Source: Watersipora subatra
Lineage: Eukaryota > Bryozoa > Gymnolaemata > Cheilostomatida > Watersiporidae
Assembly (NCBI RefSeq): GCF_963576615.1
Contig: NC_088716.1
Location: 3,596,001 to 3,660,000, forward strand
DNA length: 64,000 bases
Direction of reading: 5' to 3'
The notes below the pieces were generated by a model that did no database searches, was not told the DNA's origin, and was given only the letters and a program-made list of their open reading frames with translations. Positions 23,517-35,300 of this stretch are shown piece by piece (position 1 is the stretch's first letter; each line of letters begins with the position of its first letter). Made by a program: the position numbers and the translations under genes.

Positions 23517-25605
23517 AAAAAAAAAATTGTTTCCTCACCCCGGATACCCCGTATGGGTGGTAAATTCTGCTCTAACTCGGGTCTCCTACCAGAGACCTGG
23601 GAGTTTGAGCACTCGTCTCAAGATCTTAGCTGTTCCCAATAGCGCACTTTTCTGCAACTCACCTGAGTTGATTGTTGTTGGTATTTGGGCAAGCCACATT
23701 TTATGCGCCGGTGTTATTGCGCCGAGTGCCCCAATCACTACTGGGATTACGGTTGTTCTTACATTCCAGCATTTTTCAATTTCTTCTCCAAGAGGGAGAT
23801 ATTTTTCTACCTTTTCTTTTTCTTTGCTGGCTATATTGTAGTCATTGGGTACTGCTATATCTATTATAGTAGCCCTCTTGTTCTCCTTGTCTACCACCAC
23901 TATATCTGGTTGGTTGGCTAGGACATGCTTGTCAGTTTGGATGTAGAAGTCCCAGAGGATCTTAGCGCGGTCATTTTCATTGACCTTACCAGGAGCTTCC
24001 CACCAGTGTTGTGGTTTATTAAGGCCATACTCATCACATAGACTTCTATACACAATACCTGCGACATGATTATGCCGCTCAGTGTATGCGTTCCCTGCTA
24101 GCTGTCTGCATCCACTGATGATGTGTTGGATGGTCTCAGGTGCATCTTTGCACAGTCTGCATCTAGGATCGTCTCTAGTGTGATAGATTTTCGTTTGGAG
24201 TTGCCTTGTTGGGAGCACTTGCTCCTGGGCTGCCATGATTAGCGACTCTGTATTGGCCGTTAGGTTTCCTTTGTTCAGCCACATATATGTCTGGTGAAGA
24301 TCGCCAACCTTAGATATTTGTTGGTGGTAAGCACCATGAAGAGGTTTCGTATGCCAGTCAATTTCCTCATCATCAGGGCATAGGTCCGTTGTGAGAGCAT
24401 CCGATTGAAATTCAGCTAGCAACTTATCTGAGATGGCCATGGAGGCTGCATATGCTTTGATGCTTCGCTCCTCTTCTTTCACTGTCTGCTGTACACTTTT
24501 GAGTCCCCTACCGCCATCTTTCCTATCAAGATACAATCTAATAGTATCAGATTTTGGGTGGAGTGCTCCATGCATGGTCAGCAGTTTACGAGTTGCTATA
24601 TCTGTTTCTTTGATGGCTTCCTCAGTCCACTTTATTATGCCTGCTGGATATCTTATTACTGGCAGTGCGTAGGTATTTATTGCCATGATTTGGTTCTTGG
24701 CATTGAGCTGGCTCCGTAAGACCTGCCGAAGGCGTTTCTTGTATTCGGAAATGGCTTTGTGACGTACCTCGGCTTCGTGGTTGATGTTGCTTTGCATAAT
24801 CCCCAAGTACTTGTACCCTTCTTCTATATCTTTGATGGTACCATTTGGCATTCTTAGGCCATCTGTGAGCATAGAATGGCCTTTCTTAATAATTAGCCTT
24901 CCACATTTCTCAATACCGAAGGTCATTCCGATGTCCTTGCTGTATACCTGAGTGAGGTGTATTAGCGAATCAATGTCCCTTTCTTTGTTAGCGTACAGCT
25001 TGATGTCATCCATGTAGAAGAGGTGGTTTATCTTGGTGCCACTCTTAAACTGGTACCCATATTGAGTCTCCTCCAGCATATTGCTTAGAGGGTTTAGGCA
25101 TATGCAGAAGAGCAGCGGTGATAAGGAGTCACCTTGATAGATGCCTCGCTTAATTTGTACACTCGCCAGCTTTTTGCCATTAGCCTCCAGTTCCGTCTTC
25201 CATTTGGTCATTGACATCTTGATGAATGCCACAAGAGCAGGGTGAACATTGTACATACTGAGGCACTCAAGTATCCAACTATGGGGAATTGAGTCATAGG
25301 CCTTTCTGTAGTCAATCCAAGCCATGGCAAGATTGGTTTGCCTTCTCCTGCTGTCTTGACAGACCGTCCGATCCACCAGTAACTGATGTTTAGCTCCTCG
25401 GGTGTTGCGCCCAATTCCTTTCTGAGCACTGGTCATATAGTGACTCATGTGCTCTTCCAGTTTGTCTGCAACTATTCCTGAGAGCAGTTTCCAAGTGGTG
25501 GGCAAGCACGTTATTGGTCGATAGTTTTTGGGAATCGGCCCCTGCTTTGGATCTTTTATCAGAAGCACAGTTCGTCCTTTGGTCAGCCATTCTGGATGGT
25601 CACCT
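23517..25605 (-). mobile_element. RLE non-LTR retrotransposon, copy B (5'-truncated)
   Basis: Minus-strand copy of the 59.8 kb family. The 3' end borders an A-run of about 16 (TTTTTT on its own strand) at 23510-23526. The 5' truncation at about 25605 runs directly into TATGTATATATATA. It has the same short 3' UTR and terminal hairpins as the other copies. It is head to head with copy C, separated by TA-rich DNA and a SINE. Confidence 0.93.
23586..25603 (-). CDS. Reverse transcriptase/endonuclease, copy B (partial, open frame)
   Basis: At least 660 codons are open from within the RT fingers ([19 protein letters not shown]) to the stop. FYMDD, the CCHC knuckle and the RLE PD...D motif are all intact. 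It differs from the 59.8 kb copy by only a handful of residues (for example [10 protein letters not shown] against [10 protein letters not shown]), so the two descend from a very recent common source. With the 5' third missing it is probably not autonomous. Confidence 0.9.
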
Positions 25606-25622
25606 TATGTATATATATATAC

Positions 25623-25659
<37 letters not shown>

Positions 25660-25662
25660 ATG

Positions 25663-25693
<31 letters not shown>

Positions 25694-26176
25694 CACCGGT
25701 ATATATACCGTACATATATACATCAAATATATATATATATATATACCGATATATATATACATACATGATGTATGTACCGGTGTATATACAATAGATGTAT
25801 GATACATCTATTGTATATATACCGGTACATATATATAACTAATGTATATATACCGAGAGATATATAAAATATATATATATTATTATATATATATATTATA
25901 TACATTAGATGTATATATACTACATGAATGCCTGGCATTGCACAGGTAATAAATAATTAACCAATGAATTTGAATAGCTTAAGCTAGTAACTTAAGCTAG
26001 TAAATTAAGCTAGTCCAACTCTTTCCTATAATAAGAGCCAGTTATTAGTACCAGCCTATAATAGTGAAGCCAGCTTGACGTTGTGACACATCATGACGTT
26101 ACGTGTCAGTTATGCTAGTATTCTCCCAAGTGCTGCATAAGTATGTGTACAATTATTAATTAGTATCATCAATTGG
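25606..26176. repeat. TA-rich microsatellite and spacer between copies B and C
   Basis: 25606-25920 is interrupted (TA)n with several ACCGGTATATATAC-type palindromic interruptions. At 25923-25950 is a copy of a dispersed motif (GAATGCCTGGCATTGCACAG) also seen at about 49178 and 59175. The remainder is unique AT-rich DNA. No gene. Confidence 0.8.
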
Positions 26177-26320
26177 TAGTGTAAAAGTGTAGTGGCTAGT
26201 ACGCCTGGGTAAAAAACTGAAGGTTCCAAGCTCGAATCCAGTGCTAAGGGAACTTTTCATTCTTAAAACTTTATCGCCATAACTGGACATCTGCACAACA
26301 AACACTGAGATTTATATAAA
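26177..26320 (+). mobile_element. tRNA-derived SINE with TA-rich tail
   Basis: It has an A-box-like TGGCTAGTACGCCTGGGTA, a B-box-like AGCTCGAATCC, then a body with ATAACTGGACATCTGCAC and CACTGAGATTTATATAAA. It runs straight into the (TA)n that borders retrotransposon copy C. The tail resembles that of the SINE at 59458-59611. Confidence 0.7.
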
Positions 26321-26344
26321 TATATATGTATATATATATACATA

Positions 26345-28191
26345 CAAGTGCTCAGAAAGGACTTGGGCGCAACACCCGAGGAGCTAAACATCAGTTACTG
26401 GTGGATCGGACGGTCTGTCAAGACAGCAGGAGTAGGCAAACCAATCTTGCCATGGCTTGGATTGACTACAAAAAGGCTTATGACTCAATTCCCCATAGTT
26501 GGATACTTGAGTGTCTCAGTATGTACAATGTTCACCCTGCTCTTGTGGCATTCATCAAGATGTCAATGACCAAATGGAAGACGGAACTGGAGGCTAATGG
26601 CAAAAAGCTGGCGAGTGTACAAATTAAGCGAGGCATCTATCAAGGTGACTCCTTATCACCGCTGCTCTTCTGCATATGCCTAAACCCTCTAAGCAATATG
26701 CTGGAGGAGACTCAATATGGGTACCAGTTTAAGAGTGGCACCAAGATAAACCATCTCTTCTACATGAATGACATCAAGCTGTACGCTAACAAAGAAAGGG
26801 ACATTGATTCGCTAATACACCTCACTCAGGTATACAGCAAGGACATCGGAATGACCTTCGGTATTCACAAATGTGGAAGGCTAATTCTTAAGAAAGGCCA
26901 TTCTATGCTCACAGATGGCCTAAGAATGCCAAATGGTACCATCAAAGATATAAAAGAAGGGTACAAGTACTTGGGGATTATGCAAAGCAACATCAACCAC
27001 GAAGCCGAGGTACGTCACAAAGCCATTACCGAATACAAGAAACGCCTTCGGCAGGTCTTACGGAGCCAGCTCAATGCCAAGAACCAAGTCATGGCAATAA
27101 ATACCTACGCACTGCCAGTAATAAGATATCCAGCAGGCATAATAAAGTGGACTGAGGAAGCCATCAAGGAAACAGATATAGCAACTCGTAAACTGCTGAC
27201 CATGCATGGAGCACTCCACCCAAAATCTGATACCACTAGATTGTATCTTGATAGGAAAGATGGCGGTAGGGGACTCAAAAGTGTACAGCAGACAGTGAAA
27301 GAGGAGGAGCAAAGCATCAAAGCATATGCAGCCTCCATGGCCATCTCAGATAAGTTGCTAGCTGAATTTCAATTGGCTGCTCTTACAACGGACCTACGCC
27401 CTGATGATGAGGAAATTGACTGGCACACGAAACCTCTTCATGGTGCTTACCACCAACAAATATCTAAGGTTGGCGATCTTCACTAGACATATATGTGGCT
27501 GAACAAAGGAAACCTAACGGCCAATACAGAGTCGCTAATCATCGCAGCCCAGGAGCAAGTGCTCCCAACAAGGCAACTCCAAACGAAAATCTATCACACT
27601 AGAGACGATCCTAGATGCAGACTGAGCAAAGATGCACCTGAGACCATCCAACACATCATCAGTGGATGCAAGCAGCTAGCAGGGAATGCATACACTGAGC
27701 GGCATAATCATGTCGCAGGTGTTGTGTATAGAAGTATATGTGATGAGTATGGCCTTAATAAACCACAACACTGGTGGGAAGCTCCTGGTAAGGTCAATGA
27801 AAATGACCGCGCTAAGATCCTCTGGGACTTCTACATCCAAACTGACAAGCATGTCCTAGCAAACCAACCAGATATAGTGGTGGTAGACAAGGAGAACAAG
27901 AGGGCTACTATAATAGATATAGCAGTACCCAATGACTACAATATAGCCAGCAAAGAAAAAGAAAAGGTAGAGAAATATCTCCCTCTTGGAGAAGAAATTG
28001 AAAAATGCTGGAATGTAAGAACAACTGTAATCCCAGTAGTCATTGGGGCACTGGGCGCAATAACATCGGCGCATAAAATGTGGCTTGCCCAAATACCAAC
28101 AACAATCAACTCAGGTGAGTTGCAGAAAAGTGCGCTATTGGGAACAGCTAAGATCTTGAGACGAGTGCTCAAACTCCCAGGTCTCTGGTAG
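26345..28191 (+). pseudogene. Reverse transcriptase/endonuclease pseudogene, copy C
   Basis: Three independent lesions are visible against the sibling copies. The RT active site FYMDD reads FYMND (26758-26772). A CAG-to-TAG change puts a stop at 27484-27486. The second cysteine of the zinc knuckle is serine (CRLSKD). The frame is otherwise open to the normal stop at 28189-28191, so decay is by point mutation and recent. Confidence 0.92.
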
Positions 28192-28257
28192 GAGACCCGA
28201 GTTAGAGCAGAATTTACCACCCATACGGGGTATCCGGGGTGAGGAAACAATTTTTTA
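26345..28257 (+). mobile_element. RLE non-LTR retrotransposon, copy C (5'-truncated, inactivated)
   Basis: The same family as the 59.8 kb copy, truncated within the RT region at AGTGCTCAGAAAGG. It is flanked 5' by TATATATATACATACA and 3' by CATGTATATATATA after the usual GAGGAAACAATTTTTT end. Confidence 0.93.
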
Positions 28258-28361
28258 CATGTATATATATAAAGGCTTTAATATCTTTATATATATATAT
28301 GTACATGTATATATAAAAGCTTTTATATATATATATAAAAGCTTTTATATATACATATATA
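28258..28361. repeat. TA-rich spacer with AAAAGCTTTT palindromes
   Basis: (TA)n interrupted by repeated AAAAGCTTTTATATAT words, lying between retrotransposon copies C and E. Confidence 0.75.
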
Positions 28362-28833
28362 AAAGCTCCGGAAAAGGTCGAGATTGAGAGTTCTCTTGGG
28401 CTTCTACATCCAGACTGACAGGCAGACTGACAGGCATGTTTTGGCAAACCATTCGGATATTGTAGTGCTGGACAAAGAAAACAAGAGGGCTACTATAATA
28501 AATTTAGCAGTCTCCAATGACTACAATATTGCCAGCACAAAAAAGAAAAAGTGCAGAAATATCTCCCACTCGAAGAGAAGATTAAAAAGTGCTAACATGT
28601 ACATACAACTGTAATTATGGTAGTCATTGGAGCATAAAATACAATAACACCTGCACATCAAATGTTGACCAAATACTGGCACCAGTCAACACGAGTGAGC
28701 TGCGGAATAGCGCACTTTTGGGCATGGCTAAGAACTTGAGGTGAGAGCTCAAACTTCTAGGTCTCTGGTAGGTGACCTGAGCTTAACTAGACATTATCAC
28801 CCAGTTGGGTAAACCAGGGTGAGGAAACCATTT
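28362..28833 (+). mobile_element. Older, diverged copy of the RLE retrotransposon (copy E, 3' end)
   Basis: It aligns with the last 470 bp of the family (GGGCTTCTACATCCAGACTG, ACAAGAGGGCTACTATAATA, GGTCTCTGGTAGGTGACC) but carries many substitutions and indels and no open frame. It ends in GGTGAGGAAACCATTTATC followed by TA-rich DNA (28834-28975). The same locus was therefore hit by this family at two well-separated times. Confidence 0.85.
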
Positions 28834-31424
28834 ATCTATGTATATACATGTATAGATATACACATATGTACATATATATGTGTGCGTGTATATATATATA
28901 TGTACCGTATATATATATATATATACATTTATACCTGCATATAACATTATATAAACATACATATATATATCGGTTGTGGAATATAAACAATGCAAATAAG
29001 ACTGAGTCTAAACACTTCTTATGTACATGTAAATACAGAACAGGAATCCCTCTTTTAAACAATGGATAGACTTTTAGCTTAAAAACAGCAGCTATTAGAG
29101 CTGCAAGTTACAGATATGCTGCGGATGCTGTCATGCTGCCGATGCTGTCACTCTCGCTACTCAAAGAAGAGTTGAAATCCCGAGAGTACCCATAATGAAT
29201 TTTGTCCAGCGGTGTCTAGTAATTTATCATGATTAACTCATGTCACCATCATGAATAATGGTGATACGAGTTAATCTAACTTACTAGATAGTATTACTAG
29301 CAGGAAGCCTGATAATGCCGGGTTTCATTCATGTACAATCAGATAGCCAGCAGGTGGGTGTTTAGAAGGCTGGTTCATGGGAACCAGGAGGAGTTTTGAA
29401 ACCAAATATTATAGCGACCTGACGGAAGGCACATAGTATATGCGTGGGAAGTTTGGATGAAATTAGCCCAAACATGTGGAAATGCATAGCATTTACGTGG
29501 ACTAACAGACACAATGACAATGTGGAATTTGTTAATACAGATGTTATGACTCAACTCTCTGATTCTGTTTCAATATTTATTAGAAATAAAGCTATTCAAT
29601 TAAGTATATTTATTCAAAGTCAAGTCTAGACTCTAGTGCCTGCTCTTTGGAACAGTCAAATATAATCAATAAGAGCTTGACAGCAGCTGTCTTAAGCCTT
29701 TCCTGTTCATTAAGACACTCCATAATATCTCAGTATCTTATGACTGCTGGCCATTTTACAATCCTAATGGATTTTGTATTTTGTTGCGGAGTGTGGCTCC
29801 TCGACCAACTTATAGCCATTGACCAATCAAGCGCGACCAATAGCCAGTGGTGACCAATCAAGCGCAACCAACTAACAGTCAGTGACCAATCAAGCGCGAC
29901 CAATTAATAGTCAGTGACCAATCAACTGCGACCAACTAATCGCCAGTGACCAATCAATTACGACCAACTAAAAAAACGCCGGAGTTTCCTAGCCAAGGCA
30001 CCATTTTCAGGCATTGCTAAAATTGAGGAAATTAATACATCATAACATACAGTTACAGATAAGGTTTCCTCAGAGTGAAAGTAAGTTAAAAAACAATGTA
30101 GAACACATTTTTTCAAGCAGAAAAAGTCCCATACGCATGCATATGTAGAAGATGAACAAATCATCTGCGCTATACAGTTAGCAGTCATATGCATTGTGAG
30201 AGATCATCATGAGTAATCAGCAGGTGCATAATTAACTCCTCGCTACAAATTTAATTTCTTTACTGGGACATATTTATACATTCAATAAAACTTAATATTT
30301 GCAAGGAACGCGTATAACATTTGAATATGTTTTTATATAGTTTGACCAAACGGTCTATAAAAAGATATTTTGATACTAAATTGATCATCATAAAATTTTA
30401 CATTAGCTGATGCCATAAAAATACCACAAATGCTTTGCAGAATGAAAATGAACTCTTTTTCTACCAATTTCGAAAAAAACCATGAGAGTGTCCAGGTCGG
30501 ATGATTTATCAATATTATTACAGTTTACGGTATTATTATTATTATTACTGATCAAATATGAATAAGAACTTTCAGTAGTTCAATAACAATCGCCTAAAGC
30601 CCATAGACCTGAAATTAGTAAAGATTCATATCTGTAATGCGCCAAGCACGACTGGTCATTGCTAATAATAAATTGCGATGAAAAATTGAAGATTTTTATT
30701 TGAATTGAAGATATTTTCATTGATTCATATTTTTATCTGATTTACAATAATTGTGGCTGTAATTGGATTCCCTGTGTTGCTGTTAGTGGATTACATGAGG
30801 TACAGCTAAGTGGAGATTTCCTTTTCCCTGGTTTGACTATCTAGTGTCAGGTGCAGGAGACTAGCTGGTGAAAAATAATCATTTATTAAATTCTATGTAC
30901 TGTATCGACTTGTTTTTATTCATTTAATTTTTATGATACACAGACATACTTTTTATTCCGTATATATATATTTTAAGATAAATGACCAATTTAACATAAT
31001 TCAATGTGATAAACTTTGCCAACACTTGCATATACAATAAAATGTTTACCTTGCAAATTTGATGATTAGGTTGTTCCGGATATTTACGATGGCGTTTACA
31101 GAAGTTTCCGGAAAAATTGTGTAACTTTATTTTAATGATAGCGATGATATTCTTGTAGTAGGAGTTGCTTTCTCTATATCTTTCTTGCTAAAAAATTGTT
31201 GCTAGGCTATGGTGTTTCAAGTTGTAAAACGAAAGCAGTAATCATTGAAACAACCGCAACTCGCTAAAAGAATTATTTTAGAAATCGCTACTAGAAAACC
31301 TGTTAAGTTATCTAGTCTCAGCATAATCAAGACTTACTTACGTATTATATTACATTTTGTGATACAGTACGTTACATTCAAAGGAACAGCTGTGGTCTAG
31401 AGTGCCTGACCTACAAACAGGAAG
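28834..31424. other. Intergenic, no gene recognised
   Basis: TA-rich microsatellite to about 28975, then unique-looking DNA. A tandem repeat of about 33-35 bp (GTGACCAATCAAGCGCGACC) occupies 29840-29970 in about four diverged copies. No exon with both plausible splice borders and a recognisable product was found. Confidence 0.4.
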
Positions 31425-31589
31425 ATGGCGCACAACCCTCAGAAAAGGCCTTTGGTGATACATTTGCGACTAGGCATGCCTCTAGTTGGTGTGGTTCTCC
31501 TTGCCATTGCTCACGCAACAATTCTCTTAACAACCCTTACAAATTCCGCTTGCAGCAAGAATAGCAGTACACATAAGTATGCATTGTAA
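31425..31589 (+). CDS. Possible first exon of a small or N-terminally anchored membrane protein
   Basis: The ATG has a strong initiation context (GAAGATGGCG). A 54-codon frame begins MAHNPQKRPLVIHLRLG and continues into a hydrophobic stretch (residues 18-40, MPLVGVVLLAIAHATILL core) and a Cys/Asn/Ser-rich end, stopping at 31587-31589. A candidate donor (GTATGC) at about 31577 would let it splice onward. The hydrophobic stretch could be a signal anchor. I recognise no family and no following exon, and it would converge on the minus-strand CPTP-like gene. It could be chance. Confidence 0.3.
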   Translation: MAHNPQKRPLVIHLRLGMPLVGVVLLAIAHATILLTTLTNSACSKNSSTHKYAL

Positions 31590-31954
31590 AAAATATTAAG
31601 GCACAATGTGATAAAGAAAGCCTACTTTGGAAAACATTACTATTTTTTTCTTTGGTTTTTAAAATGTAAAGTTTTTAAAGATTTTTTTGATAAAATTTTT
31701 TTTGATGTGTCGCAGTCAGGAAATACACAAATCGCCCAGAGTGAGCATCTATATTAATTGAGCAATAGAAATTCACAAAATAATGTTAAAAAAGTTGATA
31801 TTCATTTAATACAAAACAGGAATATTGAGATTGTTACAGATGATTACCAGCAATAAAATATAAATCTATGCATAAATATAATTAGGGACAAATATTTCTC
31901 TGTGGTCAAATATAATTCTATAATGTCTATGGTAAAGTATAACTCTTGATAAAT

Positions 31955-32070
31955 AAAACTATTGATAAACATAACTTTATGGAGAAATATAACTCTATGG
32001 AGAAATATAACTCTATGGAAAAATATAACTCTATGGAGACATATAATTCTATGGAAAAATAACTTTATGG
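31955..32070. repeat. Tandem repeat, 18 bp unit
   Basis: About six copies of ATATAACTCTATGGAGAA with small changes, probably 3' of the CPTP-like gene on its strand. A short ATGTGATGGACCTAAGGC repeat (three copies) follows at about 32165-32225. Confidence 0.8.
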
Positions 32071-32353
32071 AGCAAAAAAGCTGAGCAAATGCAGACCTAG
32101 AATGTTTGAAAGCTATGCAGTGTAAAGTACGGAAGGAATTCAATTAAAACAATCATGTAAACCCTAGCAAATCTGATGGACCTAAGGCATGTGATGGACC
32201 TAAAGCATGTGATGGACCTAAGGCTGAGATGCACTAAGTAATACTAGATAAACTGGAGGACTCAAATGCCATTATGCAAAATCACAGTGTTTTCGCTTAA
32301 AAGTATAAACTTCATACTCATAGAGCTCTAATACGTAGTCATAGAGGTACCAC

Positions 32354-35300
32354 TTAAGAAATACTAGAGAGATTGTGGGAAGCATACAATGTGGATGTGT
32401 ACTGCAGAATAACTCGGCCAGTTTGTACGACAAGAGCTAACAGTCCTTTGACCTCTTCATAGTCTTGCTTGCACATGATGTCTACAAGCTTGCGTATGGT
32501 TGGAAGACTAAAGACTGCAAAATAGGCCAACTGTCGAGTGATCCATGGATGGTGTACGGAGAGTGTGCGACCATAGACCTCATAGACTAGTGTAGAAGCC
32601 TTTGCACTCTGATTGGCGTCCTTCAATTTATCCATGAACTCGACTATAAATTCAAGCGCCCAATGAAGACGTAGGATGTTTCTGGTCGCTGAAGCTTTGT
32701 TACGAGCTCTCCCATTGGCTAGCTCGTGTTCCACGATGCTAGCAAAACTCTCATAGTGTTGAGGATCTGAGTCAAGAAACGCTTGTACAATAGCAATTCT
32801 CTTCGTCAAATCACGAGCGACAAACTTAAATATTGGTCCGGTTAAAGAAAAGAACCTGCAGACAATAAAATTACAATCAATCAAATTCAAAACGGAAAAC
32901 AGCAGTGAACGCCTTTCAAGATCTGCAAACATGTTGCATATACAGAGTTGCTTTTCCTTGTGCCATTTTGAAACGTTTTGTCAACAAAAGTGATCAACTC
33001 TAAAGCATGATGTACTCTTATGTTTTATGTTTATCGTGTGTTTACAGTCTTACTAAAATAAATACATAAATTATGACGCTAAAATATATATTAACATGAA
33101 CAAAATGACAATAATAAAAATAAATATAACATAATATATAAAATACACTCTAAAATTGTATATGACTTAGAAGAGAACACAGTGGTGCCACGGCGTAATT
33201 GCTGCTGACATCTGATGTAGAAGAGTAGCGCTGAAGGATGGTTTATTATCACAAATGAAACATTTCAAAGGGACTTTCTACAATCACCCGTTTAGAAGCT
33301 ACCCTACAGGATGAAAATATTCGTTGGTCATAAAAATTCGCGATTTCGCGAACAGTCAATCCCGCGAATTATTAAAGTCCGTGAATAATTAGTTCTATTT
33401 TTAATCACAGGAGAACATAACTACTGCAATAAATTTAAAACTAGTCGCTAGCCTAGTTTTTAATATAAATACTAAATGTAATTGAGTTCCAAAACATTTT
33501 TAAAATCACTACCTGAGCTTTGAGCTAACACCATTGCCAATGCATTACATTTATTTACAAAATTATTCGAGGTTGTCACAAGATATGCAGAATGGCGTCA
33601 TCGCGAAAATAGCCGCCAGGCAGAAGTACTAAACGTAGCCGAGTTCCAAAACTTCTTTAAAATCATCGCCGGGCTTCGAGCTTTATTACCATTGCGTCAA
33701 ACTTTACAAAATTATTCAAGGTTTTCACAAGTTATTCGGCATGGCTTCATCATCGCAAAAAGCTCTCCTAGTCTTTTTACATTAGAATCAACTCCATCAG
33801 TCTCTAATACTGAAGTTGAGGATGATCATGATTCTGATCTGGACATTATGGTATGTATTTGATTTGCAGTGCAGATAGGTTTTTCCATAATCAACCGCAT
33901 TGGTTAATTATTTTGTTTAAAAACTGATCGCTTCCATTAAATACTTCAGCTATTGTTTTTGTACTTCCTTAACACTCGTTAATATTTTTTCTTTTTTGTG
34001 TTTACTGCAGATTGAGAATGAAACAACCTACTCTGATTACGGAAACTAGAGACAAGTAGTAATATTCATCAAGGCAGGAGTATTGGCAGAGAAGCAACCA
34101 GTCAACCTAGACCCCTTCATCGACAACAACTCCTTGATATCGCTGCAGCAAACATGATTAAATTATATATTTTATTTCATGTATAGATATATTATAATTT
34201 ATTACAAACTTGAGTGTACAAATAAAATATTTCAAATACAAATAAAATTTTACAAACGTTGAACGGAGTAAATATAAACAGTTTAGTCCATATGGCGGTT
34301 GTCTAGAGCAATAAAATTAAACTGGTACTCTTGATAAGTGAATACTAGCGTGTAATGGTGCTCTCTGACTAGTAATTTTGGTAATAGCAGCTCTATATTG
34401 CTGTCACTGTCTTGGGTAGATATTAAAGGCAATTCTATCACTACTACATGGCTGGTAAGGAAGTTATCATGAGAACTCTCCTCGTGGCTTACTATTGCAA
34501 AGTTCTGCCGGTTGGCAAAAGATTTGTGGTCGTAAAGGCGTTTTTGTTCCTTTTTTAAAAACATATATTTTCCTCGTAGGTAGCTGCGGTCACTTCAATC
34601 TCAATTTCCAGACCTCCCTGAATGATTGGTGATCTTCTAAGAATGACATCTACCACCCTTGCAATCATTGTTCTTCGGTGTATGATAAAAAATCTCTCTC
34701 ACACTAAAACAAATAATGAAGCGGTGGGGATGGAAAAAATAAGTATTGCGTTTTACCGAAGAACCAAAGTAAAATTCAACTAATTTAGCAAATGTGAAAA
34801 ACTCATTACTTACCACAAGTTGTTGGCTTATCAAAGGCCTCCAAAGCGATGAATATTCGTGAAAACCTCTGGACGCAGCCAAAATTGTTTACCGTAGCTT
34901 AGCATGATCGCCTCGCAGTTGTAAGCTAAATATAAACCGGAACACGCGGTGTGCGCATGTGTAGGAATAACTCTATTACTAGCCGCAATAGAGTTAACTT
35001 TTCCTAGAGAGTGGCAGTTTTCAGCCGCGAATAAATTCATCCGCGAATATGCATGAAAAGACAATTTTCGCGAAATATAACTCCGCGAATAAATTTATCC
35101 TGTAGGGTAGTTCTTAAATCGGAAGTTGGCCCCAAAAAGATTTTCATCCTAATTCAGGTAAAAGGAAATGCCATAAGATATCACAATATAAACTTTCTAG
35201 GTCATACAGGTACAAGAAAATGTCAATAGATATCACAATACAAACTTTTTAGGTCACTCTTGTAAAAGGAAATGCCATTAGACATCATAATGTAAATTTT

